NCBI RefSeq assembly: GCF_033958435.1
Contig: NC_134139.1
Coordinates: 205,203,501-205,267,500, forward strand
DNA length: 64,000 nucleotides
Source: Carettochelys insculpta
Taxonomy: Eukaryota > Chordata > Testudines > Carettochelyidae
Reading direction: 5' to 3'
This document shows, in pieces, positions 10,771-21,677 of this stretch. A program made the position numbers and the translations under genes. Position 1 is the stretch's first letter. Every line of letters starts with the position of its first letter. The notes beneath the pieces were generated by a model. The model was not told the DNA's origin, ran no database searches, and worked only from the letters and a program-made list of their open reading frames with translations.

Positions 10771-11446
10771 CCGGTTCTGACGTGCTTACAGCCGCTGGGC
10801 CACATGGTAGCAGCAACGTTTCGTAGAACAGAACGCCAGGTTACACATGCGCAGCATGCAGCATTGGCTGGCGAGCTTATACAAACCGGCAGCACACACT
10901 GTTCACAGGATGGCGTCGCCCACAACGGAGGTGCGCAAATCCCTGCAATGGTGGGTAAACCCCGAGAACCTGCTAACAAGGGTACCCTTCCACCAACCAC
11001 ACGTATTGGTTTTTCTTACTACAGATGCCCCCCTCATAGGGGGGGGAGCACACATGGGCGAAGAGGTGACGCAAGGGCTGTGGTCCTCTATGGAGCAGTC
11101 ACTGCACACAAATATACTGGAGCTCAAAGCAGTGTTCAACGCCTGCAGACACTTTCGAGACCAACTGAAAGGCAAGGTAGTCGGGATCAGTACAGACGAT
11201 ACCTCCACCATGTTTTATATAAATCGGCAAGGAGGAGCTCGGTCCCGTGCCTTATGTGTAGAAGCAGTCCGGTTGTGGAACTGCTGCATCGCCAACAATG
11301 TAACCTTGAAAGCCTCGTACTTACCAGGCGCTCGCAATGTGAAGGCAGACCAGCTGAGCAGGCGTTTCGCACTCACGCACGAGTGGCAGATCCGTCCCGA
11401 TCTGCTGCAACCGATTTTTCCACGCATGGGGTTTTTCCCCAGATAG
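10770..11446 (+). pseudogene. DIRS RNase H domain remnant, copy A
   Basis: An open stretch from 10847 carries an RNase H fold in order: TTDAPLIGGGAHM (first Asp), NILELKAV (Glu), ISTDDTSTMFYINRQGG (Asp) and NVKADQLSR (last Asp). RNase H degrades the RNA strand of RNA-DNA hybrids during reverse transcription. Copy A has Gly where copy B has Trp in the GWGA part of the first motif. The domain follows RT in a different frame, so a frameshift near 10770-10850 separates them. Confidence 0.85.
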
Positions 11447-11559
11447 ACCCTGTTTGCTACTCAGCACAACAAGAAGTGCCCACGATTCTGCTCCAGGGCA
11501 GGACTGGGACGGGGGTCCCTGAGGGATGCCTTCGCGATCTCATGGAGGGGCCCCCTGCT

Positions 11560-12830
11560 TTACGCTTTCCCTCCCACAGTGCTCATCCACAAAGTGTTGC
11601 AGAAAGCCAGGAGGGAAGGAACCTGAATGATCCCGATAGTCCCAACGTGGGATCGACAGCAATGTTTCCCCCTATTCCTGCGCATGTCGGACCGGCCACC
11701 GATGTCCCCTCCGGTGGCGCGGGATCTGCTCACGCAAGCCCAGGGGTCCATAGTGCATCCGCACCCCCAAAGCCTGCGACTACAAACGTGGTTAATCCAT
11801 GGCTCAGCTCCCTAGAGAGCACATGTACGGAGGAAGTGCAGCAAGTCCTAGAAAGTAGCAGGAGGACTTCCACCAGGAAGACCTTCAAGCAGAAATGGAC
11901 TCGCTTTACGGCATGGTGTTCTACCAAACAGCTAGCCCCCTTTCGGTGCCTATGGCTGTGATATTAGAGTATTTACTGGACCTCAAGAGAGGAGGACTCT
12001 CGCTATCCTCGTTTCAGGTCCACCTGGCCGCCATTTTGGTGTTCAGACACGAAGAGGAAGGGCACACGGTGTTCGCCCATCCCATGGTTACCAGGTTCTT
12101 CAAAGGGCTGGTAAGCCTATACCCCCCTCAGAAACCGCTTCCACCTCTGTGGAACTCGGACCTGGTGCTTAATGCGAAAAGGGGACCACCATTTGAGCCT
12201 TTGGCCACGGTTTCCCTCCGCCTCCTTATGATGAAGACGACCTTTCTTCTCGCAATCACGTCAGCTCGCAGGGTGAGCGAGCTTGAGGCAGTTATGGCAA
12301 CGCCGCCCTGCGCTGTTTTTCCAAGGAGGCGGTAACCATACGGCTGCATCCAGCCTTTGTTCCTAAAGTTTCTTTCTGAGTTTCATACTAACGAACCTAT
12401 TGTTTACCCTTGTTTATCCAAAGCCTCATAACTCTAACAAAGAGGTGCGCCTACACCTCCTGGACGTGAGCAGGCGCTAGCTTTCTATATGGACAGGACC
12501 AAGTCCTTCCGGAGAACGGATAGGCTCCTAGTCTCTATCGCTCCCAAATCAAAAGGAGAATGTCTCTCTTCGCAGAGAATCTCTAAGCACATCGTATCTT
12601 GCATAAAAATGTGCTACAAACTCAAAAAGACTCCTTTACTGGCCACGCCCAGGGCTTATTCCACTAGGGCGGTGGCAGCATCAACAGCCTTTTTTCAAGG
12701 GCGTTGCGCTAAAAGACATTTGCAGAGTGGCGACCTGGTCATCCTGTGACACCTTCGCCAAACATTACGCCCTTCACAGGGTATTCCAAGAGGATACCCG
12801 TCTCTCGGCAGCGGTCCTCTCGGGGACAAG
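11560..12830 (+). pseudogene. DIRS tyrosine recombinase remnant, copy A
   Basis: The N-terminal lead contains WDRQQCFPLFLRMSDRPP, then a core-binding part with STRKTFKQKWTRFTAWC and LSLSSFQVHLAAILVFRHE. The catalytic domain shows ITSARRVSELEAV (first Arg, near 12260) and, in another frame, PRAYSTRAVAAST, where the family His-x-x-Arg is Tyr-x-x-Arg (Tyr codon 12657-12659). Then comes TWSSCDTFAKHYA with the nucleophile Tyr at 12766-12768. The protein would join the circular DNA intermediate to the target by tyrosine recombination. Several frameshifts and the His-to-Tyr change make it inactive. Confidence 0.88.
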
Positions 12831-12883
12831 CTGCACATAATCCGATTACCCACCTCCTATCTTGGGTTACTGCTGGGTAGTCA

Positions 12884-12982
12884 CCTAATGTGGAGCACCC
12901 ACGGGGACACTCGAAGAAGAAAGAAAGGTTACTCACCGTAGTAACGGTGGTTCTTCGAGATGTGTCCCCGTGGGTGCTCCAC
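12884..12982 (+). repeat. Internal complementary region (ICR), DIRS copy A
   Basis: The first half (CCTAATGTGGAGCACCCACG onward) is the reverse complement of the outer left terminal repeat. The second half, from about 12929 to GTGGGTGCTCCAC, is the reverse complement of the outer right terminal repeat. The two are joined head to head. In the DIRS model this region templates completion and circularisation of the cDNA ends. Confidence 0.88.
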
Positions 12983-13044
12983 TACCCGCCCATCCTCCCC
13001 GCTCCGGATCTCTGTTTAGTGTTTTGCAGGAGCATCCGAGGCGG

Positions 13045-13249
13045 TTGGTCAAGGAACTGGCGGGGACCGGATCGCGCACATGGCCGGGAGCGCGCGGGGG
13101 AGCGGCGCGCACCGGCGCATGCGCGGTCCGGAAGAAACTGCTTGGAAGATCCGATCTGCGGCGCCGGGCGAGCCCGACACCTAATGTGGAGCACCCACGT
13201 GGACACATCTCGAAGAACCACCGTTACTACGGTGAGTAACCTTTCTTTA
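13045..13249 (+). repeat. Right terminal inverted repeat of DIRS copy A
   Basis: This segment is the inverse of 7255-7440 with an extra outer portion of roughly 35 bases not present at the left end. It holds the GCGCATGCGC palindrome at 13115-13124 and a GGTGAGT word at 13231-13237. The unequal outer ends are typical of DIRS terminal repeats and are reflected in the ICR. Confidence 0.88.
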
Positions 13250-14021
13250 TGCAGTGATGGACAAGATACTGCACTGATCTATACAAAGCACAGTTGGACC
13301 TGAGTGTCTCAGAGAGAGTGACAAAAGAACTGAAAGAGATATCTCCACCAAGCATTGAGAGCAAGACCGATATTTTGAAGGAGGAAGTAGAAAGAGCAGT
13401 GAAATGACTAAAGCACAACAAGAGCCCGGGAAATGATAAGATCACAGCAGAGAGAATTAAATATGGTGGAGAAAGCATGATTCAGAAAATATACTGACTA
13501 TGTAATACAGCCTGGAAAGAAGGGAAGGCACTTAAGAAATGGACAAGATCTGTACTAGTGACAATACACGATTAAGGAAGCATATTGGAATGCAAGAACT
13601 ACAGAACAATTGCCCTAACTAATCATCTAGGCAAGATGCTGATGATGATACTGGCAGAAAGACTAAGATCGCAACTAGATGAACATCTAGTGGATGAGCA
13701 AGTGGGGTACAGGAAAGTTAGAAGTACCACCTTATAGCACATATTGGCACTAAGACTGATAGTGGCGAAAGCTTGATGAAAGAACATCTACATTGCTTTG
13801 TCAATTTTTCAGAAGGCATTTGACAGTGTAAATCAGAAAGTGACTTGGGCGGTGTTGCAGTTGTACAGAGTGTATAGCACACTGATACAGTTGTTGAAGG
13901 ATATCAATGACAATGTGGAGGCAGCGGTGAGAACTTGTGGAGAGTTGGGAAGCTGGTTCAGAATGTGTAGAGGTATGAGACAAGGAGATCCGATATTGTG
14001 AATATCTTCATTGCACATCTT

Positions 14022-14732
14022 GGCTACGTCTACACGTGAAGCCAACATCGAAATAGCTTATTTCGATGTAGCAACATTGAAATAGGCTATTTCGATGAGT
14101 AGTGTCTACACGTCCTCCAGGGCTGGCAACGTCGATGTTCAACTTCGACGTTGCGCGGCACCGCATCGAAATAGGCACTGCGAGGGAACGTCTACATGCC
14201 AAAGTAGCACACATCGAAATAAGGGTGCCAGGCACAGCTGCAGACAGGGTCACAGGGCGGACTCAACAGCAAGCCGCTCCCTTAAAGGGCCCCTCCCAGA
14301 CACAGTTGCACTAAACAACACAAGATCCACAGAGCCGACAACTGGTTGCAGACCCTGTGCCTGCAGCATGGATCTCCAGCTGCCGCAGCAGCAGCCAGAA
14401 ACCCTGGGCTAAGGGCTGCTGCCCACGGTGACCATAGAGCCCCGCAGGGGCTGGAGAGAGAGCATCTCTCAACCCCTCAGCTGATGGCCGCCATGGCGGA
14501 CCCTGCTATTTCGAAGTTGAGGGACGCGCAACGACTACACGGTCCCTACTTCGACGTTGAACGTCGAAGTAGGGCGCTATTCCTATCCCCTCATGGGGTT
14601 AGCGACTTCGACGTCTCGCCGCCTAACGTCGAAGTTAACTTCGAAATAGCGCCCGGTGCGTGTAGCCGTGACGGGCGCTATTTCGAAGTTAGTGCCGCTA
14701 CTTCGAAGTAGCGTGCATGTGTAGACACGGCT
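14022..14732. mobile_element. Harbinger-type MITE, 711 bp, in RTE-like LINE
   Basis: The left end is GGCTACGTCTACACGTG and the complement of the right end starts AGCCGTGTCTACACATGCAC. The flanking triplets are CTT (14019-14021) and CTA (14733-14735), a 3-bp duplication with one change. Removing it reconnects the RTE-like frame across an IFIAHLE-type word. Subterminal parts are rich in TTCGAA/TCGAAG words in both orientations. The element at 41468-42178 has the same 711-bp length in the reverse orientation. No transposase is encoded. Confidence 0.85.
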
Positions 14733-15600
14733 CTAGAGAGTGTGATGGTCGAGATCAAGGAAGAGGTAGAAGGGATATCTGTGCATGGGATAAGAATTAA
14801 TAACTTGAGGTTTTCATTTGGTATAGTTGTCCATTGAAGAAGATGAAGAGAAGCTAGCAAAATGGTACAGGTGCTAAACGAGGAAGAGAAGCTCTATGGA
14901 CTGATCATGAACATGGATAAAACAAAACCAATGGAATTTGGAGATAAGGAAATAGAAAGGAAGATCAGAATAGATGGGATTGAACTAGAACATAGAAGTT
15001 GACATATCTGGGGAGCAACATAACGTATGATCTTGACTGTAAGAAGGAAATAGCGACTAGAATAGCAAAGAAAGGGCAAGTTTGAAGGCAATGGATAAGA
15101 TCTAGAAAAGCAAAGCAATTAACTTAGAAATGAAGCTGAGCATCTTGGAAAAAATGTGCATTCAGCAGTATGTTGTACGGATGTGAGACGTGGGTGATAA
15201 TGAAAGATTCCAAGAGAAGAATATTGGCATTCAAGAGGACTTATTAAAGAAAGATCCTGAGACTAGGATGGATGCAGAAGTTCCCCAAAGAGGCATTTTT
15301 AGGAAGATATAGCAGAAAGAGAACCTACTGCAGAACATTATACAATGGAATTACAGCTATTCGGGCATACTTGCAGAATGAACAATGAATGAAATATCAA
15401 GATCCTGGTATTCCTCATAATGGATGGTTCAAATAAGAGAGGAAGACCACAGAGAATGAGTAGGTGATATAGTAGATTGGAGCAGAGCTAGTCTGTAGAA
15501 GCTAAACCACTGGACAGGGAAAGATAGAAATAAATAGTGAGAGAGGACTCAGACAACAATGGGTGCAGAGTCCATGGTGGTTGCTGAGGATAATAAGAAA

Positions 15601-16129
15601 TGTAGTTTCCACCATGTTAAGTTTGGATTGGTAGTAAGAGATTTGATAGAAATGAAGTGTCCTGGTTAGCTAAGGATGTGGCTGTTCAACAAAAAACAGG
15701 GATGGAAAAGTAGATTCAGGAATCAGTATAGAGCAGTAATGGAAACTTAGAGTGGATCAGGTCCCCTGAGATTAGGAAAAAGTGGAGAGCAAAAAGAGGA
15801 AACTAAACACACATCCTTACAGGGCACAGACAGATAAGGGGGAGAATGGAGTGGGCGGAGTCACTAAAGGAGCAGTTGGAAATACAGGGAGAAAACCAAG
15901 AGAGCACAGGGTCACAAAAGCACAGGGAAGGGAAGAACATCTTACATTTTCCTCTGAAGAATCTGATATTGTCTGATGTAGTTTGGATTACCCCCAGTGG
16001 CAGCACTGTTGCTTTCCCTGTCTTGGTCATCATCTTCTTGCACCACCTCCTCTTCTTTTTCCTGGACAACATATTAGTTAGTCAATCTTTTTTAACTTCA
16101 GGAGGAGTGCCTTTGCATTATTTCTTCTT
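15601..16129. other. Unassigned DNA between RTE-like LINE and CR1
   Basis: I see no recognisable coding motif or element end here. A pyrimidine-rich CTTCTTCT stretch lies near 16030-16060. Confidence 0.4.
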
Positions 16130-17095
16130 TTTTCTGTTAGGATCTGTTCTGGGGCTGGGTTGTTCAGGATCCTTATTAATGACTTGGCTGAGGGGATGGA
16201 TTGCACCTTTGATAAATTTGCAGATGACATTAAAGTAGGAGAGGTTGATAGGATGGAGGGTAGGATTAGGAGCTAAGGAGACCTAGAGAAACTGGAGGAC
16301 TGGAACAAAAGAAATCTGATGAGTTTCAACAAGGAGAAATGCAGAGTCCTGCATTTAGGATGGAAGAATCCCAAACATCGCTACAGGCTGGGAATCAACT
16401 GGTTTAGCAGCAGTTCTTCAGAAAAGGACCTGGGGATTACAGTGGATGAGAAGCTGGATATGAATCAACAGTGTGCCTTTATAGCCAAGAAGGCTAACAG
16501 CATACTGGAGTGCATTAGTAGGAACATTGCCAGCAGATCTAGGGAAGTGATTATTCCCCTTTATATTGGCATTAGTGGGACTGTATCTGGAATATTGTGC
16601 ACAATTCTGGGCCCCCTGTTAGAGATGTAACATGGACACACTGGAGAGGGTCCAGCAGAGAGTGACAAAGATGATTAGGAGGCTGGAGAACATGATTTAT
16701 GAGGAGAGTCTGAGTAATCTGGGTTTATGTGGTCTCCAGAAGAGAAGAAGGAGGGGGAAATTGTTAGCAGTCTTCCACTACCTGAAGGGCGGTTCCAAAG
16801 AGGATGGAGAGATGCTGTTCTCAGTGATGACAGATGGCAGAACAAAGAGCAATGATCTCAGGTTGTGGTAGGTGAAAGGTAGGTTAGATATCAGGAAAAA
16901 ACTATTTTACTAGGAGCGTGGTGAAGCTCTGGAATGGGTAACCTAGGGAGGTGGTAGAATCTTCTTCCCTAAAGGTCTTTATGTCCTGATTGAAAAATCC
17001 CTGGCTGGGATGATTTAGTTGGGATTGGCCCTACTTTCAGCAGGGGGTTGGACTTGATGACTATCTGAGTCTCTTCCACCTCTATGATGCTATGA
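16130..17095 (+). pseudogene. CR1 LINE 3' portion
   Basis: Translation gives the C-terminal half of CR1 RT: ILINDLAEGMDCTFDKFADD (16170-16230), [63 protein letters not shown] and KLLAVFHYLKGG. The FADD word is the RT catalytic motif. After several frame breaks it ends with the CR1 3' text and a TATGATGCTATGATT tail near 17080-17095. It is 5' truncated, the usual result of target-primed reverse transcription. Confidence 0.9.
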
Positions 17096-17149
17096 TTATT
17101 AGTTGGGCCAGAAAAATAGGATGAACCTGGAATAAGATTGCTTTTCACT

Positions 17150-17412
17150 AAACTTTACCAAAAACCATAAAACGAAGAACTTTGGAGCAGTGGTTTAGGT
17201 TGGACATTAGGAAATCACTTCCTGTTATTGTGCTAAGATCTGGAATAAACTGCATCGGGAACTTCTGGAATCTCTGTCAGTGGAGATGTTTTAGAGTGAG
17301 TTAGACAAGCACCTGTGCATGATGGTCTACATAATAATCCTGGCATGCATGTAGGGGAATGGGCTAGATGATCTCTCAAAATCCTTTTTCAGTCCTGTGA
17401 TACTACGATTTA
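17150..17412 (+). mobile_element. Short CR1 3' end
   Basis: The segment has CR1 3'-terminal text: GGTTGGACATTAGGAAATC, TCTGGAATAAACTGC and GGCTAGATGATCTCTC, ending CTGTGATACTACGATT. It is strongly 5' truncated and lies in the same orientation as the previous CR1. Confidence 0.8.
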
Positions 17413-19176
17413 CCATAGGTTTAATAGGTGCCTTGCACTAGCTGAGGGGTAAAATTTGGGCATGATCAGAGCCATAGTTTGATCCCTACGTATGTGTGAA
17501 AAAGAACAGGTAGAATCTGTCAGTCTTTTAATAATTGCCTTTTTTTTTTTTTGTGCTGTATCTCTGTGTGAAAGGACTGCAGATTAGGACTCTTAACTAT
17601 ACCTGCCCAAAATTCATATCCATATCTGATCCATGACCTGTAAAAATGGTCCATGGATATTTGCATCTGTGTATGTGGCACCTGCAGATTGGCAGAGTTC
17701 TGTGCATGAAGTGCATCAGGTTTCAAAGCAATACAACTACGCATGTGAATTTTAGATCACTTTGAAGTGTTGACCTTTAAACAGACAGGAATTCTCAAAT
17801 TTAGCTGTAGAAGAGCTAGTGTTTCACAATAATACAAAGGTAAGAATGCAATAAGCATCAATCTTCTTTTTTTGTTAAGCTCAAAAGATAGGGCTTAATA
17901 ATCATTTTGGGCCTGATTTTCTGAAGTACCTCAGCATGACTCCTTTTATATGTGTCTGTTTTAAATATTAATTCTTGTACACAAAATAGATATATTTTGA
18001 CAAACAGATTTTCATTTCTTAAGTCCACTTCTTAGACTTACCGATATTGGAATCAGTTATCACTGGCATGCGATAGACATGTTGCTTCAAAGCTGTATGT
18101 GGAAATTTGTGCATACACAAGAAGTGACTTTTGCAGATTGGGTCCATTACATTTATAGGAATACATCTTACGGTATAAGTTACTACCATAAAAGCCAGAG
18201 ACAGTCTGTAGCCTACAGAGCAAGGAACGTAGCTTTACATTTTAGCAAGGCATTTGTATGCAAAGTTATAAATGTAGAGGATCTGCTTTGCTGTCAGAAA
18301 GAATAATAAAGTATAGAATTGTTACTGTCTATGAAAGATGAAATTTTAGCATGCACATAAAAAGTAAGTTGTCAATTTGAATTTTTCTAAATCGAATACT
18401 TAAATATATCCATTTCTAATCATCCCTTTTAAAAACAATTCACATAGCAATTGATGTATGATCTTTTTTCTCCTTGAGGATGCTTCTTAGGGTTTTTTCA
18501 GCAAGGGAGAAACTTAATGACCATATGCAAATTGCAGTCAAGTGCACAAATTAAAGAAAATGAAAATTTCTATCTATCTAATCTATCTATCTGTCTATCT
18601 AGTTCAAGTTATAATGATCTTGGGTGTTACCTGTAAATACAGGACACACAAAATTTCCAATCAGAAATGTATTTTAAAGTTGTTAGAGGGGCTATTTGGA
18701 AAATCTTTGGGAAGTTCTATGATTTACCTCTTGAAATCTTGTCTTGACCGCTAAACATTTTAAGTGCCCATGTTTAAATATTTGTTGCTTGCATAATCTA
18801 CATTGCCTGGCTTGTTGATATATAAGGGACTTAATTTTTTAGCATTATCAATTTCTCCATTGCAAGCATAAAGCTTATATATTAATGAAAAGGCAAGAGA
18901 TCTAGGCGGTATTTTTCAGGAAGCTGATCCCTTCATATTGTTTTAGTTGATGTGTAATTTTATTTTTTCCCTCTAGAGAATTTTCTGTTTCAAGAAAAAG
19001 AGTTTATGTAGTGTTTAGTTATTTCTTCTTTATATTTTATAGTTTCTTGCCCCAAAGTATTATTGTTTGTTACTCTGGTCGCATCTGAAGGGTTCTGATC
19101 AGTAGATCTTTGATCTTGACACTACGCACATACAGTAAAAATAGTTCCTATCCTGAAGAGCTTATAACGAATACAT
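17413..19176. other. Unassigned DNA with short ATCT microsatellite
   Basis: An imperfect CTAT/ATCT tetranucleotide run lies at about 18570-18602. The remainder is AT-rich and shows no recognised element or gene. Confidence 0.5.
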
Positions 19177-19179
19177 ATG

Positions 19180-19595
19180 GGCTATGTCTACACAGGCAGC
19201 TTCTGTCAACAGAAGAGCCTCAGCAGTACCTCTGTCGATAGATCGCGTCTATACATAAAGTGGCTCAAAAGAGCAAGCCGCTGTGTCAACAGAGAGCAGC
19301 CAGACTTCCCTGCCCTCTCTTGACAGAATGGCTGACCAGAAGCTCTGCAAACAGGGCTGCCCAGGGAACCAGAAGCCATCTCTGTTGCCAGAACTGTCTA
19401 CACGGGCACTCTGTTAACAAAGCACTGTCAACAGAGGTGTTATACCTGATCAGGGAGAGGTGTAATGCTGCGGGCTGAACAGCTGAGTTTTGTTGACAAA
19501 CTCTCAACAGAGAGCTTTAACTGTGTAGACGCTCAATGAGTTTTGTCGTCAAAAACCCAGTTTTGTTGACAGAAGCTGCCCATGTAGACATGGCC
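19180..19595. mobile_element. Harbinger-type MITE, about 416 bp
   Basis: The left end is GGCTATGTCTACACAGGCAG and the complement of the right end is GGCCATGTCTACATGGGCAG. ATG triplets flank both sides (19177-19179, 19596-19598). Inside are repeated TTGTTGACAGA/TCTGTCAACAG words facing each other. The element at 46063-46464 belongs to the same family in the opposite orientation. No coding capacity. Confidence 0.87.
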
Positions 19596-20852
19596 ATGGT
19601 GATAAAAGAACTGGTGAATAAGACATAAGTGGTGGGCCAGGAGTATAACATAAAAAATGGAATAATTCTAATTAGTTAAATAAGTAGAAGTTTCAGCACA
19701 CCACTTGCTTGCTGAGAGTGAGAGACATAAAGGGCAATAAAGAAGAGATTCTTTAAATATGTTTGGAGCAGGAGAAAGAAAAGTAAAGTATAGGTCCCGT
19801 ACTTAATGGAGAGGAAGAGCCATCAAGATAGTGGAGGTGTTTAATACCTATTTTACTTAAGTCTTCACTGGAAAAGTTGATGGTGACAAGATAATCAACA
19901 CAATTAATATTAATGCGCACAAGCCAAAATAAGGAAAGGACAAATTAAAGAATATTTAGATAAGTCAGCTGTGTTCAGTTCAGCAGGACATGGTGAAATT
20001 CGTCCTGTGACACTTAAGAAACTAGCTGATGCAATCTTGAATGCATTAGCAATTACTTTTATGAACTTTTGGAGGACAGGTGAAGTCCCAGATGACTGGA
20101 GAAGGGTGAATGTAGTACTGTCATTAAAAGCGGGGACAAAGAGGGCCCAGGGAATTATAGACCAGTCACACTAACTATGATTCTTGAAAAGATACCAGAA
20201 AAAATGATTAAACAATCAGTTTATAAGCAGTTGAAGGTGATAGGGTTATAAAGAAGAGCCAGCATGGAGATATCAAGAACAAACCATGCCCCAAATTTAG
20301 TTTCCTTCTCTGCCAGGGTCACTGGCTTTGTTAATAGAAAAGAATCAGTAGGTGTGATAGATCTTGATTTTAGTAATGCTTTTGACATTCCTACATGACA
20401 TTTTCTTCAGTAAACTAGGGAAGTGTGGTCTAGATGAAATGACTATTAAGTGAATTCAGAAGTGCTTGAAATATCATATTCAAAGAGTAGTTATTAATAT
20501 TTCTCTGTCCAGCCTAGAAGGGATATCTAGTGGCGTTCCTCAGATACCAGTTATGGCCTGGTACTATTCAGTACTTTCACCAGTGACTTGGTAAGGGACT
20601 GCAGAGTATGATTATAACATTTGCAGATGACACCACACTGGGAGGGGTTATTAGCACTTCAGAAGACATAATTAGAATTCAAAAGCATCTTGCCAAATTG
20701 GGTGATGGATGTGAAATCCATGAAGTTGAAATTCAATAATGATAGGAAAGAAAAATCTAATGTACAAAAGAGGCAATAACTGGCTAGATGGTAATACTCC
20801 TGAAAAGGAACAGAGGATTGTGTATAGTTGGTCATAAACTGAATTTGATTCA

Positions 20853-21049
20853 AAACAAAAAGCAGTCAAGTAGCACTTTAAAGACTAGCAAAATAGTTTA
20901 TTAGGTGAGCTTTCATGGGACAGACCCACAAGTGGGTCTGTCCCATGAAAGCTCACCTAAAATACTATTTTGCTAGTCTTTAAAGTGCTACTTGACTGCT
21001 TTTTGTTTTGATAGTGTATAGACTAGCATGGCTTCCTCTCTGTTACTAT
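20853..21049. mobile_element. Fold-back Penelope/SINE-tail element with 13-bp duplication
   Basis: A minus-oriented tail (AGCAGTCAAGTAGCACTTTA near 20871) is followed directly by a plus-oriented copy (TAAAGTGCTACTTGACTGCT). The arms fold around GACAGACCCACAAGTGGGTC. The plus arm continues to GACTAGCATGGCTTCCTCTC and TGTTACT. A 13-bp duplication, TGAATTTGATTCA at 20840-20852 and TGAATTTGGTTCA at 21050-21062, shows that it moved as one unit into the CR1. The same arrangement is at 63324-63523. I relate the tail to repeats I know from turtles; Penelope origin is inference. Confidence 0.75.
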
Positions 21050-21291
21050 TGAATTTGGTTCAGTGTGATACAGTTGTGAAAAAGGCTAATATTTAGGGTG
21101 TATGAACAGAAGTGTTTTATGTAGAACATGGGAGGTAACTGTTCTACTCTGCGACTCTAGTGAGGCTTCAGCTGGGATACTGTTAAGGGCTGTTTATAAA
21201 CAGGATGAGCATCAGTAGTTCTCTGTGTCAGTTGAAGATATAATAAGAAGTAACTGCATTTCTCTGCAGTAAACTGACATTTAGATTAGAT

Positions 21292-21677
21292 CAGTGATGT
21301 ACAACCTGCAGTCCATGCAACATTTTGTTTACCATTGCCCATGCACAGGGTGTCAGGTTATGCTGGTTTCTATCTGTATATTTTTTTCCCTACTGGTATT
21401 ACTAAAGTGGTGTCATGCACTTGAAGCAAGGGCACATGAAGTGTGGAGTGTGGTGATTGCACACAACATTGACTATGAGAACCATGTACTCCCTCTGCAT
21501 CCGCAATACTGCTATGGTTCAGTCAGCATGCCCTTCAAGTGCCAGGTACATAAACACAGTTAGCAAAACTGCCCTATCCCAGGAGACGATCTTGGTTATG
21601 ACAATCTTTTTGCCTGCTGAGATGGAGAGCCACTCATGTGTCCCACTCACTAGCCTAGGTTGCCTAGTTAGTCACTG
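21292..21677. mobile_element. hAT-type MITE, 386 bp, inside CR1
   Basis: The element begins CAGTGATG and ends AGTCACTG, giving the CAGTGA/TCACTG termini usual for hAT elements. It is flanked by 8-bp duplications GATTAGAT (21284-21291) and GATTAGCT (21678-21685) with one difference. Removing it restores CR1 text on both sides. No transposase is encoded. Confidence 0.8.

Larger units (their letters stand above)
7255..13249 (+). mobile_element. DIRS-type tyrosine-recombinase retrotransposon, copy A
   Basis: This 6.0-kb element has terminal inverted repeats, a gag region, reverse transcriptase, RNase H, tyrosine recombinase and an internal complementary region next to the right terminal repeat. 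That order is diagnostic of DIRS-group retrotransposons, which integrate through a tyrosine recombinase and a circular intermediate instead of an integrase. Copy B at 33865-39833 is nearly identical by eye, and common sequence starts at TTCTTCTTCGAG and ends in TTTCTTT in both. No target duplication is visible, as expected for DIRS. It is inserted in the RTE-like LINE. All reading frames are broken, and copy A has substitutions in RT and recombinase motifs described below. Confidence 0.93.
6400..15600 (+). mobile_element. RTE-like LINE split by three younger insertions
   Basis: Pieces of one + strand LINE can be read in order around inserted elements. The segments are 6400-6846, 7125-7254, 13250-14018 and 14733-15600. 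The first has basic text including a KLVQEKRVLKIRRDVSEK-like stretch. The second carries VIKDNNEEVLMNKEKV, the usual linker ahead of RT. The third contains RT text with NKSPGND, NYRTIALTNHLGKML and FQKAFDSVNQKV. The fourth carries a LAKMVQVLNEE-like block, YLGSNITYDLDCKKE and the C-terminal KRRILAF block. Many stops and frameshifts are present. The inserts are the MITE 6847-7121, DIRS copy A and the MITE 14022-14732. Confidence 0.75.

Noticed and set aside
10765..11961. A 398-residue open frame in DIRS copy A as a separate gene
   Set aside because: It runs through the RT-RNase H part in the wrong frame. The RNase H motifs are in the frame that begins at 10847. It is an out-of-frame shadow.
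20880..21000. A host microRNA hairpin
   Set aside because: The hairpin is made by two inverted tail repeats within a target duplication, and so is transposon-derived.
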